Of a DNA stretch of 55,556 nt, positions 22,345-31,257 are shown in pieces. Location of the stretch: assembly GCA_025361725.1 (NCBI GenBank), contig JANYJV010000019.1, forward strand, positions 1-55,556, in the 5' to 3' direction. Source of the stretch: Acidimicrobiia bacterium. Its GTDB lineage: Bacteria > Actinomycetota > Acidimicrobiia > IMCC26256 > JAENVU01. A model generated the notes under the pieces. The model searched no databases. It was given only the letters and a program-made list of their open reading frames with translations, and had not been told where the DNA came from. The stretch's first letter is position 1, and every line of letters begins with the position of its first letter. Position numbers and translations under genes: made by a program.

Positions 22345-24306
22345 CTACACCCAGGGATCGTCAGGATCCGATGTCGCAGTCCGAGGGGGAAGATGTTCGG
22401 AAGCGATCGGCGCCGCCGACATGGCAACCGTGGAACGCGTGGCCGGTGAGCTCTTGGCCCCGGCCTTACGACCGCCCTTCCAGGGTAGGAGGCGTTTGAC
22501 GATCGAGACCTCACCGGGGTGGGCATAGCCATAGCCGTAGCCGTAGTAGCCGTAGTAGCCGTAGTAGCCCGCTCGGACACCGTGCTCCGCACCGACAATG
22601 ACCACGCCGATCACTGTCGCTTCCAAGCGGCGGAGTAGTTCAGCCGCCGAAACGATGCCGCTGCGTCGCGTCCAGCCCGATCGCGCGAGCAGGATCGATG
22701 CATCCACTCCGAGGGCGAGGTCGGCGGCGTCGTTCGCCAGGAGAATCGGGGGCGAGTCCACGATCACGATGTCCGCGAGCTGCATCGCGGCTGCGACCGC
22801 GGCCTTGGCGACGGCGATGGCATGCCCGGGATCGGACTTCGACGGTGCGCTGGCCGCCAATCGCACTCCCGGCACATCGGTCTCCTGGAGAATCGCCTCG
22901 AGATCATCAGGCTCACACGTGAGATCCAGGTCACCCATGTTCGGATTGCGAGGTCGGTCGAAGTACCGCGTCTGGGTCGGCCGACGGAAGTCCGCGTCAA
23001 TGACGATGACCGAAACTCCGGTCTCGGCGAAGGCCGCGGCCAGGTTGACGACCGAGATCGACTTTCCTTCTGCCGGGCCCGGCGAGGTCACGAGCAAAGT
23101 GCGCAGCGGACGGCCTCCGTGGACGCCGCTGCCGTTCGCGGCGCCACTCCCCGCGTACGCGACGTTCTTCGGATGCCGTTGCCACATCGCAAGGAGCGAC
23201 GTTCGCAAGGACCGATAGGCCTCCGCCGTGAGTGACGCCGGTGCGGCCGAAGTCGCCACTATGAACCGATCGGCGCGATCCATCTTCACGACGGGAATCT
23301 CCGCGATGACCGGCATGCGTGCCGCGCCCTCGGTGCCCGCCACGTCGCGAATACGCGCACCGAGCAACTCGGTGATCACGAGCAACGCGAGAGACAGGAA
23401 GAACCCGATGGCGCCACCGAGCATCATCCGCTGGTTCGGGTCGAGCGCAGAACCACCCGGGGACTTGATGAACGTCTCCAAACCCAAACTGGCTCGCGAG
23501 AGCGTTTCGAGGGGCGATCCCCCCGGACCGTCCCGGAGCAGTCCGAGATTGGTCTGATTCAGTTCGTCGACGCGGGTCGTGAGGTTCGCGCGACGTTGCG
23601 CCAACTGGTTGTGCAACACCGGGTCCGGCGTCAGCGCGATCTGACCGTCGAGTGCCGTGAGCTGGCTCGTGAGACCGTCCCGCTCGGTCCTGGTCCGCAA
23701 TACGGAGGCGTCATACCGAGCTTTGGCTTTCGCGACGAGGCTCTTCTGCAGTTCGTCGGCGAAAGCATTCGCAGCTTGGACGGCGACTTCCTTGCCACCG
23801 GTCGCCGAGATCGAGAGCGCGCCGGTCGCGGGATCGGGCACGGCTGCGACGGTGACGTAGTGGAGGAGATCCCCGATGTAAAACGACACGACGCCCTTGC
23901 CCTGGCGAACGCTCGGAACTCCAGGATTGTCCGAGTTGAGGCGGTCTCGAACCTGGCTATTGGCGCCCCCACCACCGGCCTTCGTGTCAGCGGTCGTGCC
24001 CTGCTGTTTCGCAACCGCGGGGTTGTAGAGGGTGCCGCCCAGACTCTTGATCGCGGCCTCGGGAACCGGACCGGCAATGGTATTCAGCGCGAGTCGGTCG
24101 TAGTCGACCGCCCGCTTTGAGGTTCCGTCGCCGTCCACGGACTGCAGGAGGTGCTGCGCGCGATACGCAATGCTCGGCGCGGTCGCCTTGAGCACCGTGA
24201 GTTCGCTGGGGCGCGTCGCGAACGCTAGCAGGGACCCGATCAGCGCCCCGACAACGAGTATCCACCAGCGGCGACGCAGAATGCGGAGGTAGTCGAGCGG
24301 TCTCAT
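22345..24306 (-). CDS. Polysaccharide-biosynthesis tyrosine autokinase (Wzc-type)
   Basis: A 653-aa membrane protein with both halves of the bacterial tyrosine kinase in one chain, as in Wzc. The first membrane helix (RRRWWILVVGALIGSLLAFA) and the second (residues about 293-312) bracket a periplasmic region, the Wzz-like part that sets chain length. The kinase domain has Walker A LLVTSPGPAEGKSISVVNLA (residues about 404-423), Walker A' VIVIDADFRRP (about 433-443) and Walker B ADIVIVDSPP. A C-terminal tyrosine cluster (GYYGYYGYYGYGYGYAHP) is the likely autophosphorylation tail. The start is set at ATG 24306 (MRPLDYLRI), omitting 16 upstream codons. It heads the coupled PqqD/kinase operon and faces a divergent deacetylase/GT operon. 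Confidence 0.93.
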   Translation of the reverse strand: MRPLDYLRILRRRWWILVVGALIGSLLAFATRPSELTVLKATAPSIAYRAQHLLQSVDGDGTSKRAVDYDRLALNTIAGPVPEAAIKSLGGTLYNPAVAKQQGTTADTKAGGGGANSQVRDRLNSDNPGVPSVRQGKGVVSFYIGDLLHYVTVAAVPDPATGALSISATGGKEVAVQAANAFADELQKSLVAKAKARYDASVLRTRTERDGLTSQLTALDGQIALTPDPVLHNQLAQRRANLTTRVDELNQTNLGLLRDGPGGSPLETLSRASLGLETFIKSPGGSALDPNQRMMLGGAIGFFLSLALLVITELLGARIRDVAGTEGAARMPVIAEIPVVKMDRADRFIVATSAAPASLTAEAYRSLRTSLLAMWQRHPKNVAYAGSGAANGSGVHGGRPLRTLLVTSPGPAEGKSISVVNLAAAFAETGVSVIVIDADFRRPTQTRYFDRPRNPNMGDLDLTCEPDDLEAILQETDVPGVRLAASAPSKSDPGHAIAVAKAAVAAAMQLADIVIVDSPPILLANDAADLALGVDASILLARSGWTRRSGIVSAAELLRRLEATVIGVVIVGAEHGVRAGYYGYYGYYGYGYGYAHPGEVSIVKRLLPWKGGRKAGAKSSPATRSTVAMSAAPIASEHLPPRTATSDPDDPWV

Positions 24307-24632
24307 AACGCAGTGGAGTCCTCTCGGGAGAACGGGAAACGAACGAACATGCATCGCGCGCGCTCAGAGCATCGACGCGAAGACCACGGAGTGTAGCTGT
24401 GATCGGGCCGCCGTTCCATAGGCAGCCGGCACCACGAAGCTGCCCAAAATCGATGATTTCAAGGCCTGAAGTGGGCCTCCTCGACGCCCGCAGTCCCCAA
24501 CCGACCACTCTGCGCAGTTGACTGATCGTGTCGGTCAATGCCGCCAATCGGCACGGATGCGTTCCGGAGGACCGAGAGGCGTCGGCGTCTACCATGCACG
24601 GCCCGTCCGCGACCATCGACAAGGAGACACCG
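24307..24632. promoter_or_regulatory. Divergent intergenic region between wzc-like and deacetylase genes
   Basis: About 326 bases with no gene. The promoters for the minus operon (wzc-like and downstream) and the plus operon (deacetylase and downstream) should be here. A TTGACT at 24517-24522 could be a -35 for the plus strand, but I find no convincing -10. The plus-strand gene has an AAGGAG ribosome-binding site at 24621-24626. Confidence 0.4.
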
Positions 24633-25451
24633 ATGCCGGGGCTCGCCAAGCAGGCGCTGAAGTGGTCGGCCGTCGCCGTGGACACGATTCGCCGCCCACC
24701 GCGCGGGGTCGTCGTCCTCATCTACCACCGGATCGGTCGACGCAGTGCGCTCGACGTGGATCTCGCGGTCGCCGACTTCACCCATCAGATGGAGTACCTC
24801 GCGACTTCACAACGGGTCGTGTCACTCGACGAAGCGCTGGATCGCTTGGACGAGACCGAACCAGCCGACTCCGGCGCGGACCCGGTCGTCATCACCTTCG
24901 ACGATGGCACCGCAGATTTCGCCGAACTCGCCTACCCGGTCCTCGCCCGGCTCGGCTTACCCGCCACGTTGTACGTCGCCACAGACTTTGTCGAGACTCA
25001 GCGGTCCTTCCCGAACAACGGGACCCCCATCTCCTGGTCCGCGCTGGCCGACGTCAAGGCCGGCGGGCTCGTCACGATCGGATCCCACACCCACACGCAT
25101 GCGCTGCTCGACCGCCTCGAATCCACTGCGATCGCGATGGAACTCGATCGCGCCGACGATCTCATCGAGGAGCACCTCGGTCACCGACCGCGCCACTTCG
25201 CGTATCCGAAGGCGGTCGCCGGATCGACGTCCGCAGACGCGGCGGTTCGGACGCGTTATCGCTCTGCGGCGCTGGCCGGCACCCATGCCAATCCCTACAG
25301 AACGACCGATCCCCACCGCCTGGCCCGCACCCCGATCCAGCACAGCGACGGCATGCGCTTCTTCATCACCAAAGCCGCCGGCGGCATGCGCATGGAAGAC
25401 GCGCTGCGCGTGAGCGCGAATCGGTGGCGGTATCGGAGCGCAACGACATGA
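24633..25451 (+). CDS. Polysaccharide deacetylase (NodB-like)
   Basis: A 272-aa carbohydrate-esterase-4-like protein that removes N- or O-acetyl groups from a glycan using a divalent metal. The NodB core is visible: VVVLIYHRIG at the start, PVVITFDDGTADFAELAYPV with the catalytic and metal-binding Asp pair, GSHTHTHALLD with the two metal His residues, and RPRHFAYPKAVAG. I see no signal peptide, so it may act inside on a lipid-linked precursor. The start is the ATG at 24633, 6 bases after AAGGAG. The stop overlaps the GT4 start (ATGA). It is the first gene of a five-gene plus-strand run. Substrate unknown. Confidence 0.9.
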   Translation: MPGLAKQALKWSAVAVDTIRRPPRGVVVLIYHRIGRRSALDVDLAVADFTHQMEYLATSQRVVSLDEALDRLDETEPADSGADPVVITFDDGTADFAELAYPVLARLGLPATLYVATDFVETQRSFPNNGTPISWSALADVKAGGLVTIGSHTHTHALLDRLESTAIAMELDRADDLIEEHLGHRPRHFAYPKAVAGSTSADAAVRTRYRSAALAGTHANPYRTTDPHRLARTPIQHSDGMRFFITKAAGGMRMEDALRVSANRWRYRSATT

Positions 25452-26611
25452 AACGCCGCTTGATTCATGTCACGACCACTGACATGAGTCTGGAGCTGTT
25501 GCTCGGCCCGCAACTCAGCGCGTTCGTCGATGCGGGCTACGAAGTCATCGGCGCGTCGGCCCCAGGCCGCTACGTCGAAGCGATCGAGGCACGCGGCGTC
25601 GAGCACCTACCGCTCGCGCATGCGACTCGGTCGATGGCGCCTCGTCACGACGCCGCCGCGTTCGGGGAACTCTGGAAACGATTCCGCGAGTACCGACCGG
25701 ACATCGTTCACACCCACAATCCGAAGCCCGGTGTCTACGGTCGGCTCGCAGCACGCGCCGCCGGTGTGCCGGCGATCGTGAACACGGTGCACGGCCTGTA
25801 CGCAATGCCCGACGATCCGGTCGGCAAACGGGCGGTCGTGTACACATTGGAACGTTTGGCCGCCGCCGCATCGCACGCTGAACTCGTGCAGAACCTCGAG
25901 GACGTCCCGACCCTTCGATCGCTTCATATCCCGGCCCGCAAGTTGACCGTGCTCGGCAACGGAGTCGACCTTCAGCGGTTCCGGCCCGACCGATTGTCGA
26001 GCGCGGCCCGCGTGGCCCGCCGCGCCGAATGGGGGCTGGGACCCGAAGAAGTTGTCTGTGGTGCCGTGGGTCGTCTCGTCTGGGAGAAGGGTTACCGAGA
26101 ATTGTTCGCCGCGGCACGCCTGCTGCGCCCGACGCACCCAAACCTCCACTTCGTCGTGATCGGTGGGCTCGACGCCGCGAAGCCCGATCAACTCGGGCCC
26201 GCCGACCTCGAGGCAATCGAACGCGACGCGAACATCCATTTTCTCGGCCTTCGCGATGATGTCGAGGATCTCTATGGCGCAATGGATCTCTTCGTGTTGG
26301 CATCCCATCGCGAGGGATTCCCACGAGCGGCGATGGAGGCCGCCGCGAGCGGACTCCCCGTGATCGCCACGGACATTCGCGGGTGCCGTCAGGTCGTCGA
26401 GCCCATGGTCAACGGCGTGTTGGTGCCCGTCGGCGAGATCGACCCGTTGGCCGCGGCCATCGCAGACCTCGCCACCGACGCATCGCGTCGCCACCTCATG
26501 GGAGTCGCGGCGATCGAAAAATCCAACAACGAGTTTGATGATCGTCGAGTCATCGCCACCACACTCGCGACCTACGACCGACTGTGCTTGCATCGGTCGA
26601 CTCGGCCGTGA
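25448..26611 (+). CDS. GT4-family glycosyltransferase
   Basis: A 387-aa GT-B glycosyltransferase. The N-terminal acceptor domain has RPDIVHTHNPKPGVYGRLAA and IVNTVHGLYAM. The C-terminal donor domain has VVCGAVGRLVWEKGYRELF, NIHFLGLRDDVEDLYGAMDL, and the E-x7-E region EGFPRAAMEAAASGLPVIAT. This is the arrangement of WcaL/PimB-like family 4 enzymes working on undecaprenyl-linked glycans, or of the initial-transfer WbuB-like proteins. The start ATG at 25448 overlaps the deacetylase stop (ATGA); its stop overlaps the GNAT start (GTGA at 26608). Donor and acceptor are not determined. Confidence 0.94.
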   Translation: MKRRLIHVTTTDMSLELLLGPQLSAFVDAGYEVIGASAPGRYVEAIEARGVEHLPLAHATRSMAPRHDAAAFGELWKRFREYRPDIVHTHNPKPGVYGRLAARAAGVPAIVNTVHGLYAMPDDPVGKRAVVYTLERLAAAASHAELVQNLEDVPTLRSLHIPARKLTVLGNGVDLQRFRPDRLSSAARVARRAEWGLGPEEVVCGAVGRLVWEKGYRELFAAARLLRPTHPNLHFVVIGGLDAAKPDQLGPADLEAIERDANIHFLGLRDDVEDLYGAMDLFVLASHREGFPRAAMEAAASGLPVIATDIRGCRQVVEPMVNGVLVPVGEIDPLAAAIADLATDASRRHLMGVAAIEKSNNEFDDRRVIATTLATYDRLCLHRSTRP

Positions 26612-27186
26612 CTCTGCGAGCGGCGCGCACGAGCGATGTCCGGGCGATCGCGGACCTCCACGCGACGCGCATCGACGAAGGATTCCTCACGAGTCTCGGG
26701 ACATCATTTCTCCGCCGGCTCTACGCTCGTGTGCTGCACTCACACGACGCATTCATCGTGGTCGACGACCTCGATGGCGTCACGACCGGTTTCGCGGCCG
26801 GCGTCGCCGACCTCGGAGCCTTGTATCGCCGATTCATCGTGCGCGACGGCCTACGCGCGGGTTTTCAAGCCGCACCTCGCCTCGCGAAGAACGTCTCCCG
26901 TGTGGTGGAGACGTTGCGGTACCCGGCCACCACGGGCGACCTCCCGGAGGCAGAAGTCTTGGCGGTCGCGGTCGCCGCGGAACGAAGCGGTCATGGAGTC
27001 GGTCAGGCGTTGGTTCGGGGCGCGATCGACGAGTTCGTTCGTCACGGAATCAGGACCGCCAAAGTTGTGACGACGGCCGACAATTTCGCGGCGCTCGCAA
27101 TGTACCGAGCCTGCGGATTCGTCATTGCGGATGGCGTGGAGGTTCACGCCGGCCGATCCTCGGAGGTGCTGGTATGGACGGCCTGA
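26608..27186 (+). CDS. GNAT-family N-acetyltransferase
   Basis: A 192-aa protein with the GNAT fold. It opens TLRAARTSDVRAIADLHATR and has the acetyl-CoA-binding region EAEVLAVAVAAERSGHGVGQ (motif A, with RSGHGVGQA in the pyrophosphate loop), then VVTTADNFAALAMYRACGFV, typical of motif B. I place the start at GTG 26608, which overlaps the GT4 stop as GTGA; a GTG at 26584 is further upstream. The 3' end overlaps the next gene by 13 bases. It probably acetylates an amino sugar, supplying the acetyl side of the deacetylase pair, but other amine acceptors are possible. Confidence 0.87.
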   Translation: MTLRAARTSDVRAIADLHATRIDEGFLTSLGTSFLRRLYARVLHSHDAFIVVDDLDGVTTGFAAGVADLGALYRRFIVRDGLRAGFQAAPRLAKNVSRVVETLRYPATTGDLPEAEVLAVAVAAERSGHGVGQALVRGAIDEFVRHGIRTAKVVTTADNFAALAMYRACGFVIADGVEVHAGRSSEVLVWTA

Positions 27187-28118
27187 TCGCAGCTCTGGTC
27201 GGCCTCGTCGGGGGCATCCTCCTGACCCCGGTCGCCCGGACCATTGCCCTCCGACTCGACATCGTCGATCGCCCCGGAGAGCTCAAGCCCCAACACGCGC
27301 CGGTCGCCTATCTCGGGGGCGTTGCCGTCTTTCTCGCGACGCTGATCGGACCGGTGATCAGCCAACAAGCGTGGGTGCTGCTCCCGATGGCGCTCGCCCT
27401 GGGACTCGGTCTCGCCGACGACGTTCGTCCACTCGCAGTCCCGCTGCGGGTCGGTGTCGAGATCGGCATCGCAACCCTCGCTGCGCTCGTCGTGCCCGGT
27501 ACAGGTCTGACGCGTGTCGCCACCGCTGTCCTTGTGCTGGGTCTCCTGAACGCAGTCAATCTGCTCGACGGGCAAGACGGGCTCGCCGCGGGAGTCGGCG
27601 CAGTCATCGCGATCGGCTTTGCGTTTCTCGGCGGCGCAGCGACCGCGATCGGTCTGGGCTTAGCCGGTGGCCTGCTCGGCTTTCTCGTGCTCAACCGACC
27701 GCCGGCGCGCATCTACCTCGGCGACGCCGGCGCGTACCTGGTCGGGACCTCCATCGCGATTCTCCCGGCCCTGAGCCGTCACTCGACGATGCGCTGGTCG
27801 ATGTGGTGGGCGGTGCCGTTGCTGGTCGCGATACCGATCGCGGACACGACCATTGCAATCGCTCGACGGCTCCGGGCCCGGCGACCACTCCTCAGCGGCG
27901 ACCGCAGTCACGTCTATGACCAGCTCGTCGATGGCGGGACGAGCGTGGGGCGATCGACGTTGCTCTGCGTTGGCGCCCAAATCGTGTTCAGCACCATCGG
28001 GTTCGCCGCGACCCAGGGGAGCCCCGGCGCAGCCCTGGCGATCACGGTCCTCGTCGCCCTCGCAACTGGCGTCGTTGCGTGGCGGGCCGGTCTACTCACG
28101 GTTGCCCGCGGGTCGTAG
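27174..28118 (+). CDS. Polyprenyl-phosphate sugar-1-phosphate transferase (WecA/MraY-like)
   Basis: A 314-aa membrane enzyme of the MraY/WecA/TagO superfamily. It transfers a UDP-sugar-1-phosphate to undecaprenyl phosphate and so starts glycan assembly. About ten hydrophobic segments are present. The family motifs are LADDVRPLAVPLRVG (first acidic pair), GLLNAVNLLDGQDGLAAGVG (the NxxDGxDG region) and PPARIYLGDAGAYLVG. The cytoplasmic C-terminal loop reads GDRSHVYDQLVDGG, a diverged form of the usual HIHH-containing loop. The ATG at 27174 lies within the GNAT 3' end and has GGAGG upstream. Its stop overlaps a convergent gene by 23 bases. It is probably the priming enzyme of the locus; the sugar is unknown. 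Confidence 0.9.
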   Translation: MDGLIAALVGLVGGILLTPVARTIALRLDIVDRPGELKPQHAPVAYLGGVAVFLATLIGPVISQQAWVLLPMALALGLGLADDVRPLAVPLRVGVEIGIATLAALVVPGTGLTRVATAVLVLGLLNAVNLLDGQDGLAAGVGAVIAIGFAFLGGAATAIGLGLAGGLLGFLVLNRPPARIYLGDAGAYLVGTSIAILPALSRHSTMRWSMWWAVPLLVAIPIADTTIAIARRLRARRPLLSGDRSHVYDQLVDGGTSVGRSTLLCVGAQIVFSTIGFAATQGSPGAALAITVLVALATGVVAWRAGLLTVARGS

Positions 28119-29100
28119 GTCGGCGTGTCGAATGCGTCCGACGACGAGTTCTCGATCGACCGGACCCGGGACGGAGACGCTCCGACGCACGAACGAACCC
28201 ACCGAGGGCAACGGCAAACGGCAGTGCCGGTACCAGCAGCAGTACCGCGTCAGCGCCGGTCTCCTTGAGCCCGACGACTCTCGATGCGTAGCCGACGACG
28301 AGCAGTTGTGACCCCAGAAGGCAGCATTCGTAGACGCCCAGCTTGACCGAGCGTGACAGTGCGGCAAGGCGGCCTTTCGTTAGTTCGCGACCGATTGGTT
28401 CGACAAGGAACAACCCGAGCGACGCCACCGCGCCGACGACGGACCCCGGTCGACCCCGCCCCTCAATGGCCGCCACCCACGCGAACACTCCGACGGCCGC
28501 ACCGATGCCACCGGCGCCCATCCGGCTCCATTGCTTCGGCCAACCACAGAACGCGAGCGGTACCGCTGCACCGATCAGTGGCCGAACCCGTTCGGTGTCG
28601 GGCACGGTCCAGTACACACCGGCAACAGCGACCAGCCAGAGGAGCGGGCCGAGACCGAGTCGAGCGGTCCGGCGGTCGAGATCGGCGGCCAGCGGGCCAC
28701 CGATCGCCACGACTCCGATAACGACCCACTTCGTCCACGCCGGCCCCGGGAACTCGCGCGACAGGCCGACGATGAACGCGCCCGGCACGGAGAACACCAT
28801 GCCGATGAAGATCGGATTCGGAGTCCGGTCAGCGAGTTCACCTCCGATGAGCAACACGAGCAGACCCCACAGCAAGCCCGACGGGATCACATCGGTACGG
28901 CTGCTGCCGATCCACCCTCCGAGGAGGCCCAGCGAGACGAGGACCCATGCCGGTCCCGCCAGTCCCAGCGGTGTCCCAGACCCGCGTCGGATCGAGACCG
29001 CAACCCACCCCGCGCCGAGCACGACACCCGTCGCGAGTAGACCCCACCAGAACCCGTCTTGGAATCCCGGGAAATCGATCAGTGTTCGAAATGGACCCAC
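28096..29100 (-). CDS. Polytopic membrane protein of unknown function
   Basis: A 334-aa protein almost wholly hydrophobic, with about 10-11 predicted helices (for example FWWGLLATGVVLGAGWVAVS, TKWVVIGVVAIGGPLAADL, GLGPLLWLVAVAGVYWTVP). The C-terminal tail is Arg-rich. I recognise no family. The frame is open up to 29364, but those extra residues are low-complexity. The start is chosen at the GTG at 29100, which has AGGGG about 8 bases upstream. It is convergent with the WecA-like gene (23-bp 3' overlap) and divergent from the dehydratase at 29312. By location it could be a flippase, polymerase or accessory of the glycan system, but nothing in the sequence proves it. Confidence 0.65.
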   Translation of the reverse strand: MGPFRTLIDFPGFQDGFWWGLLATGVVLGAGWVAVSIRRGSGTPLGLAGPAWVLVSLGLLGGWIGSSRTDVIPSGLLWGLLVLLIGGELADRTPNPIFIGMVFSVPGAFIVGLSREFPGPAWTKWVVIGVVAIGGPLAADLDRRTARLGLGPLLWLVAVAGVYWTVPDTERVRPLIGAAVPLAFCGWPKQWSRMGAGGIGAAVGVFAWVAAIEGRGRPGSVVGAVASLGLFLVEPIGRELTKGRLAALSRSVKLGVYECCLLGSQLLVVGYASRVVGLKETGADAVLLLVPALPFAVALGGFVRASERLRPGSGRSRTRRRTHSTRRPTTRGQP

Positions 29101-29311
29101 GCGAAACCCCTGCCCTACGGTCGCAGCGGGCGACACTGCCGACTGCGGGAGAAATATCCCCAATATTTGACCACGTTGGGTGAAACTCCCTCTTGCGCCG
29201 GCTTCGTGGCCCGGCCACAATGAGGCCCTTGTTCTTGGCGGCTGGGGGGCCGGTGCACGAGGCGGAGCGAGCATACAAGGTACGACGCAACGACATCGGG
29301 TGCTGTTACTG

Positions 29312-31234
29312 ATGTCAGTTTCGGGAGTTCTGAGAGCGCCAGTGGAAAAACTGAGGACGAGCAAGCGCCTGGCGCGGATGAGCGCCGACTGTCTCGTCTG
29401 GGTGGTCGCGCTCTATTTCGCGTCGCTGCTGCGACTCGACTTCGACATCAGTCGAGTCGATTCGTTCAATCTCGCAATCCTTTTCGTGCCGGCGATCCTC
29501 CTCCAGGCCGCAACCGGCTACTGGACCGGGCTGTATCGAGGCTGGTGGGTCAACGGATCCTTCGAGGAGGTTGCCGCGCTGGCCCGCTCGACAGCCATCT
29601 CGACCCTGGCGCTCGTCGCGCTCGACCTCGGATTCCTCGGCGACCGACCGGCCCCGATGAGCGCCGTCGTCGGTGCCGGCATCATGGCGTTCGTCGGCAT
29701 GGGGGGTGCCCGCTATCTCGCCCGCCAGCTGTTGGAGCAGCAACGCCGGTCGATGAACCGCGACCGGGAACGAGCGATCATCTTCGGCGCCGGCGACGGC
29801 GGCGAACGCACGATCCGCGCGATGTTGTTCGACTCCGACAGTCCATTCGTCCCCGTCGCCCTCCTGGACGACGACCCGCGGAAGCGCAACCTCACCATCC
29901 GCGGGGTCCGGGTGCTCGGTGATCGCGGTGACATCGCCGAGATCGCAGCCCAGTTCGGTGCGAAGGCCCTGGTGATGGCAGTCCCCACCGGCGACGGTGC
30001 GCTGGTCCGGGAGCTCACCAAGGAAGCTCGAGCCGCTGGCCTGACCGTCCGAGTGGTCCCCTCAGTTCGTGAACTCTTCGGTGGCGAGGTTCACGTCGGA
30101 GACCTGCGCGAGCCCACCGAAGCCGACCTGCTCGGGCGCCACAAGGTCGAGACGGATCTGCAGAGCGTCTCGGACTACATCCGCGGCAAGACCGTGGTCG
30201 TCACCGGCGCGGGCGGATCAATCGGCTCCGAACTCTGTCGGCAACTCTCGGCGTTCTCTCCCGGACGACTCGTCATGGTGGATCGCGATGAATCCGGGCT
30301 CCACGGAGTGCAGTTGTCTCTCGAAGGCCGGGCGCTGCTCGACTCGGATTCACTCATCCTGCTCGACATTCGGGACCGCACCCGAGTGGCACGTTTGTTC
30401 GCCGAGATCAAACCCGACGTCGTCTTTCACGCCGCGGCACTGAAGCACCTTCCGCTCCTGCAGTCCCACCCTTCGGAAGCATTGAAGAGCAATGTGTGGG
30501 GCACGCTCAGCGTGCTCGATGCCGCCGCCGGTGCAGGCGTCTCCAACTTCGTCAACATCTCGACGGATAAGGCGGCGAACGCAGCAAGCGTTCTCGGCTA
30601 TTCGAAGCGAATCGCCGAGGCCCTGACGTCTTCGTTCGGCCAGCGACACCCGGGCCGGTACCTGAGTGTCCGTTTCGGCAATGTACTCGGAAGCCGGGGA
30701 TCAGTGCTCACGACCTTCCGGGCTCAGCTCGACCAGGGCGGACCGCTCACCGTCACTCACCCCGAAGTCACCCGCTACTTTATGACCATCGAAGAAGCGG
30801 TGCAGCTCGTTATCCAAGCCGGCGCGATCGGCGGCGATGGCCATGCGCTCGTGCTCGACATGGGCGAGCCGGTGAAGATTTACGACGTTGCGCGCCAGAT
30901 GGCCAACGCACGCGCATCCGATATCGCCATCGAGTTCACCGGCCTGCGCCCGGGTGAGAAGCTCCACGAGGACCTCTTCTGTTCGGAGGAAACTCCCACG
31001 CGCAGCGCCCACGAACTCATCCGCTACGTCGACGTTCCGCCGCTCGACCCGGACGAGGTCCGTCATCTGGACCCGACGGGAACTCACGCCGAAGTCATGG
31101 ACATCTTCACGACCTTGGTGTTCGACATCGACCGCCGAACGCAGGCCGCCGCCTTCGGTGCGATTCCGGTCGGCGTCGATCTCATCCAGGTCGAGTTCGA
31201 AAACAACCTCGAAGGCAACGCCGCGAACCTCTGA
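29312..31234 (+). CDS. FlaA1/CapD-type nucleotide-sugar 4,6-dehydratase (membrane-bound)
   Basis: A 640-aa protein with the long SDR architecture of WbpM/PglF/CapD: four N-terminal membrane helices (residues about 25-140), a first Rossmann domain with AIIFGAGDGGERTIRAMLFD, and a catalytic SDR domain starting VVVTGAGGSIGSELCRQLSA (about 296-315). It would convert a UDP-HexNAc to a 4-keto-6-deoxy product. The active-site stretch reads NISTDKAANAASVLGYSKRI. In WbpM-like proteins the residue four before the Lys is Met (Tyr in short SDRs); here it is Leu428. I choose the ATG at 29312; GTG 29342 with GAGAG upstream is the alternative. It is the last intact gene of the glycan locus on the plus strand. 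Confidence 0.88.
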   Translation: MSVSGVLRAPVEKLRTSKRLARMSADCLVWVVALYFASLLRLDFDISRVDSFNLAILFVPAILLQAATGYWTGLYRGWWVNGSFEEVAALARSTAISTLALVALDLGFLGDRPAPMSAVVGAGIMAFVGMGGARYLARQLLEQQRRSMNRDRERAIIFGAGDGGERTIRAMLFDSDSPFVPVALLDDDPRKRNLTIRGVRVLGDRGDIAEIAAQFGAKALVMAVPTGDGALVRELTKEARAAGLTVRVVPSVRELFGGEVHVGDLREPTEADLLGRHKVETDLQSVSDYIRGKTVVVTGAGGSIGSELCRQLSAFSPGRLVMVDRDESGLHGVQLSLEGRALLDSDSLILLDIRDRTRVARLFAEIKPDVVFHAAALKHLPLLQSHPSEALKSNVWGTLSVLDAAAGAGVSNFVNISTDKAANAASVLGYSKRIAEALTSSFGQRHPGRYLSVRFGNVLGSRGSVLTTFRAQLDQGGPLTVTHPEVTRYFMTIEEAVQLVIQAGAIGGDGHALVLDMGEPVKIYDVARQMANARASDIAIEFTGLRPGEKLHEDLFCSEETPTRSAHELIRYVDVPPLDPDEVRHLDPTGTHAEVMDIFTTLVFDIDRRTQAAAFGAIPVGVDLIQVEFENNLEGNAANL

Positions 31235-31257
31235 GCTGACCGGCTACCGTCGCCGCG

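Noticed and set aside
22507-22571. Short tandem repeats considered as a CRISPR-like array
   Set aside because: They encode the Gly-Tyr tail of the Wzc-like kinase in frame. There are no spacers. I saw no CRISPR array anywhere in the window.
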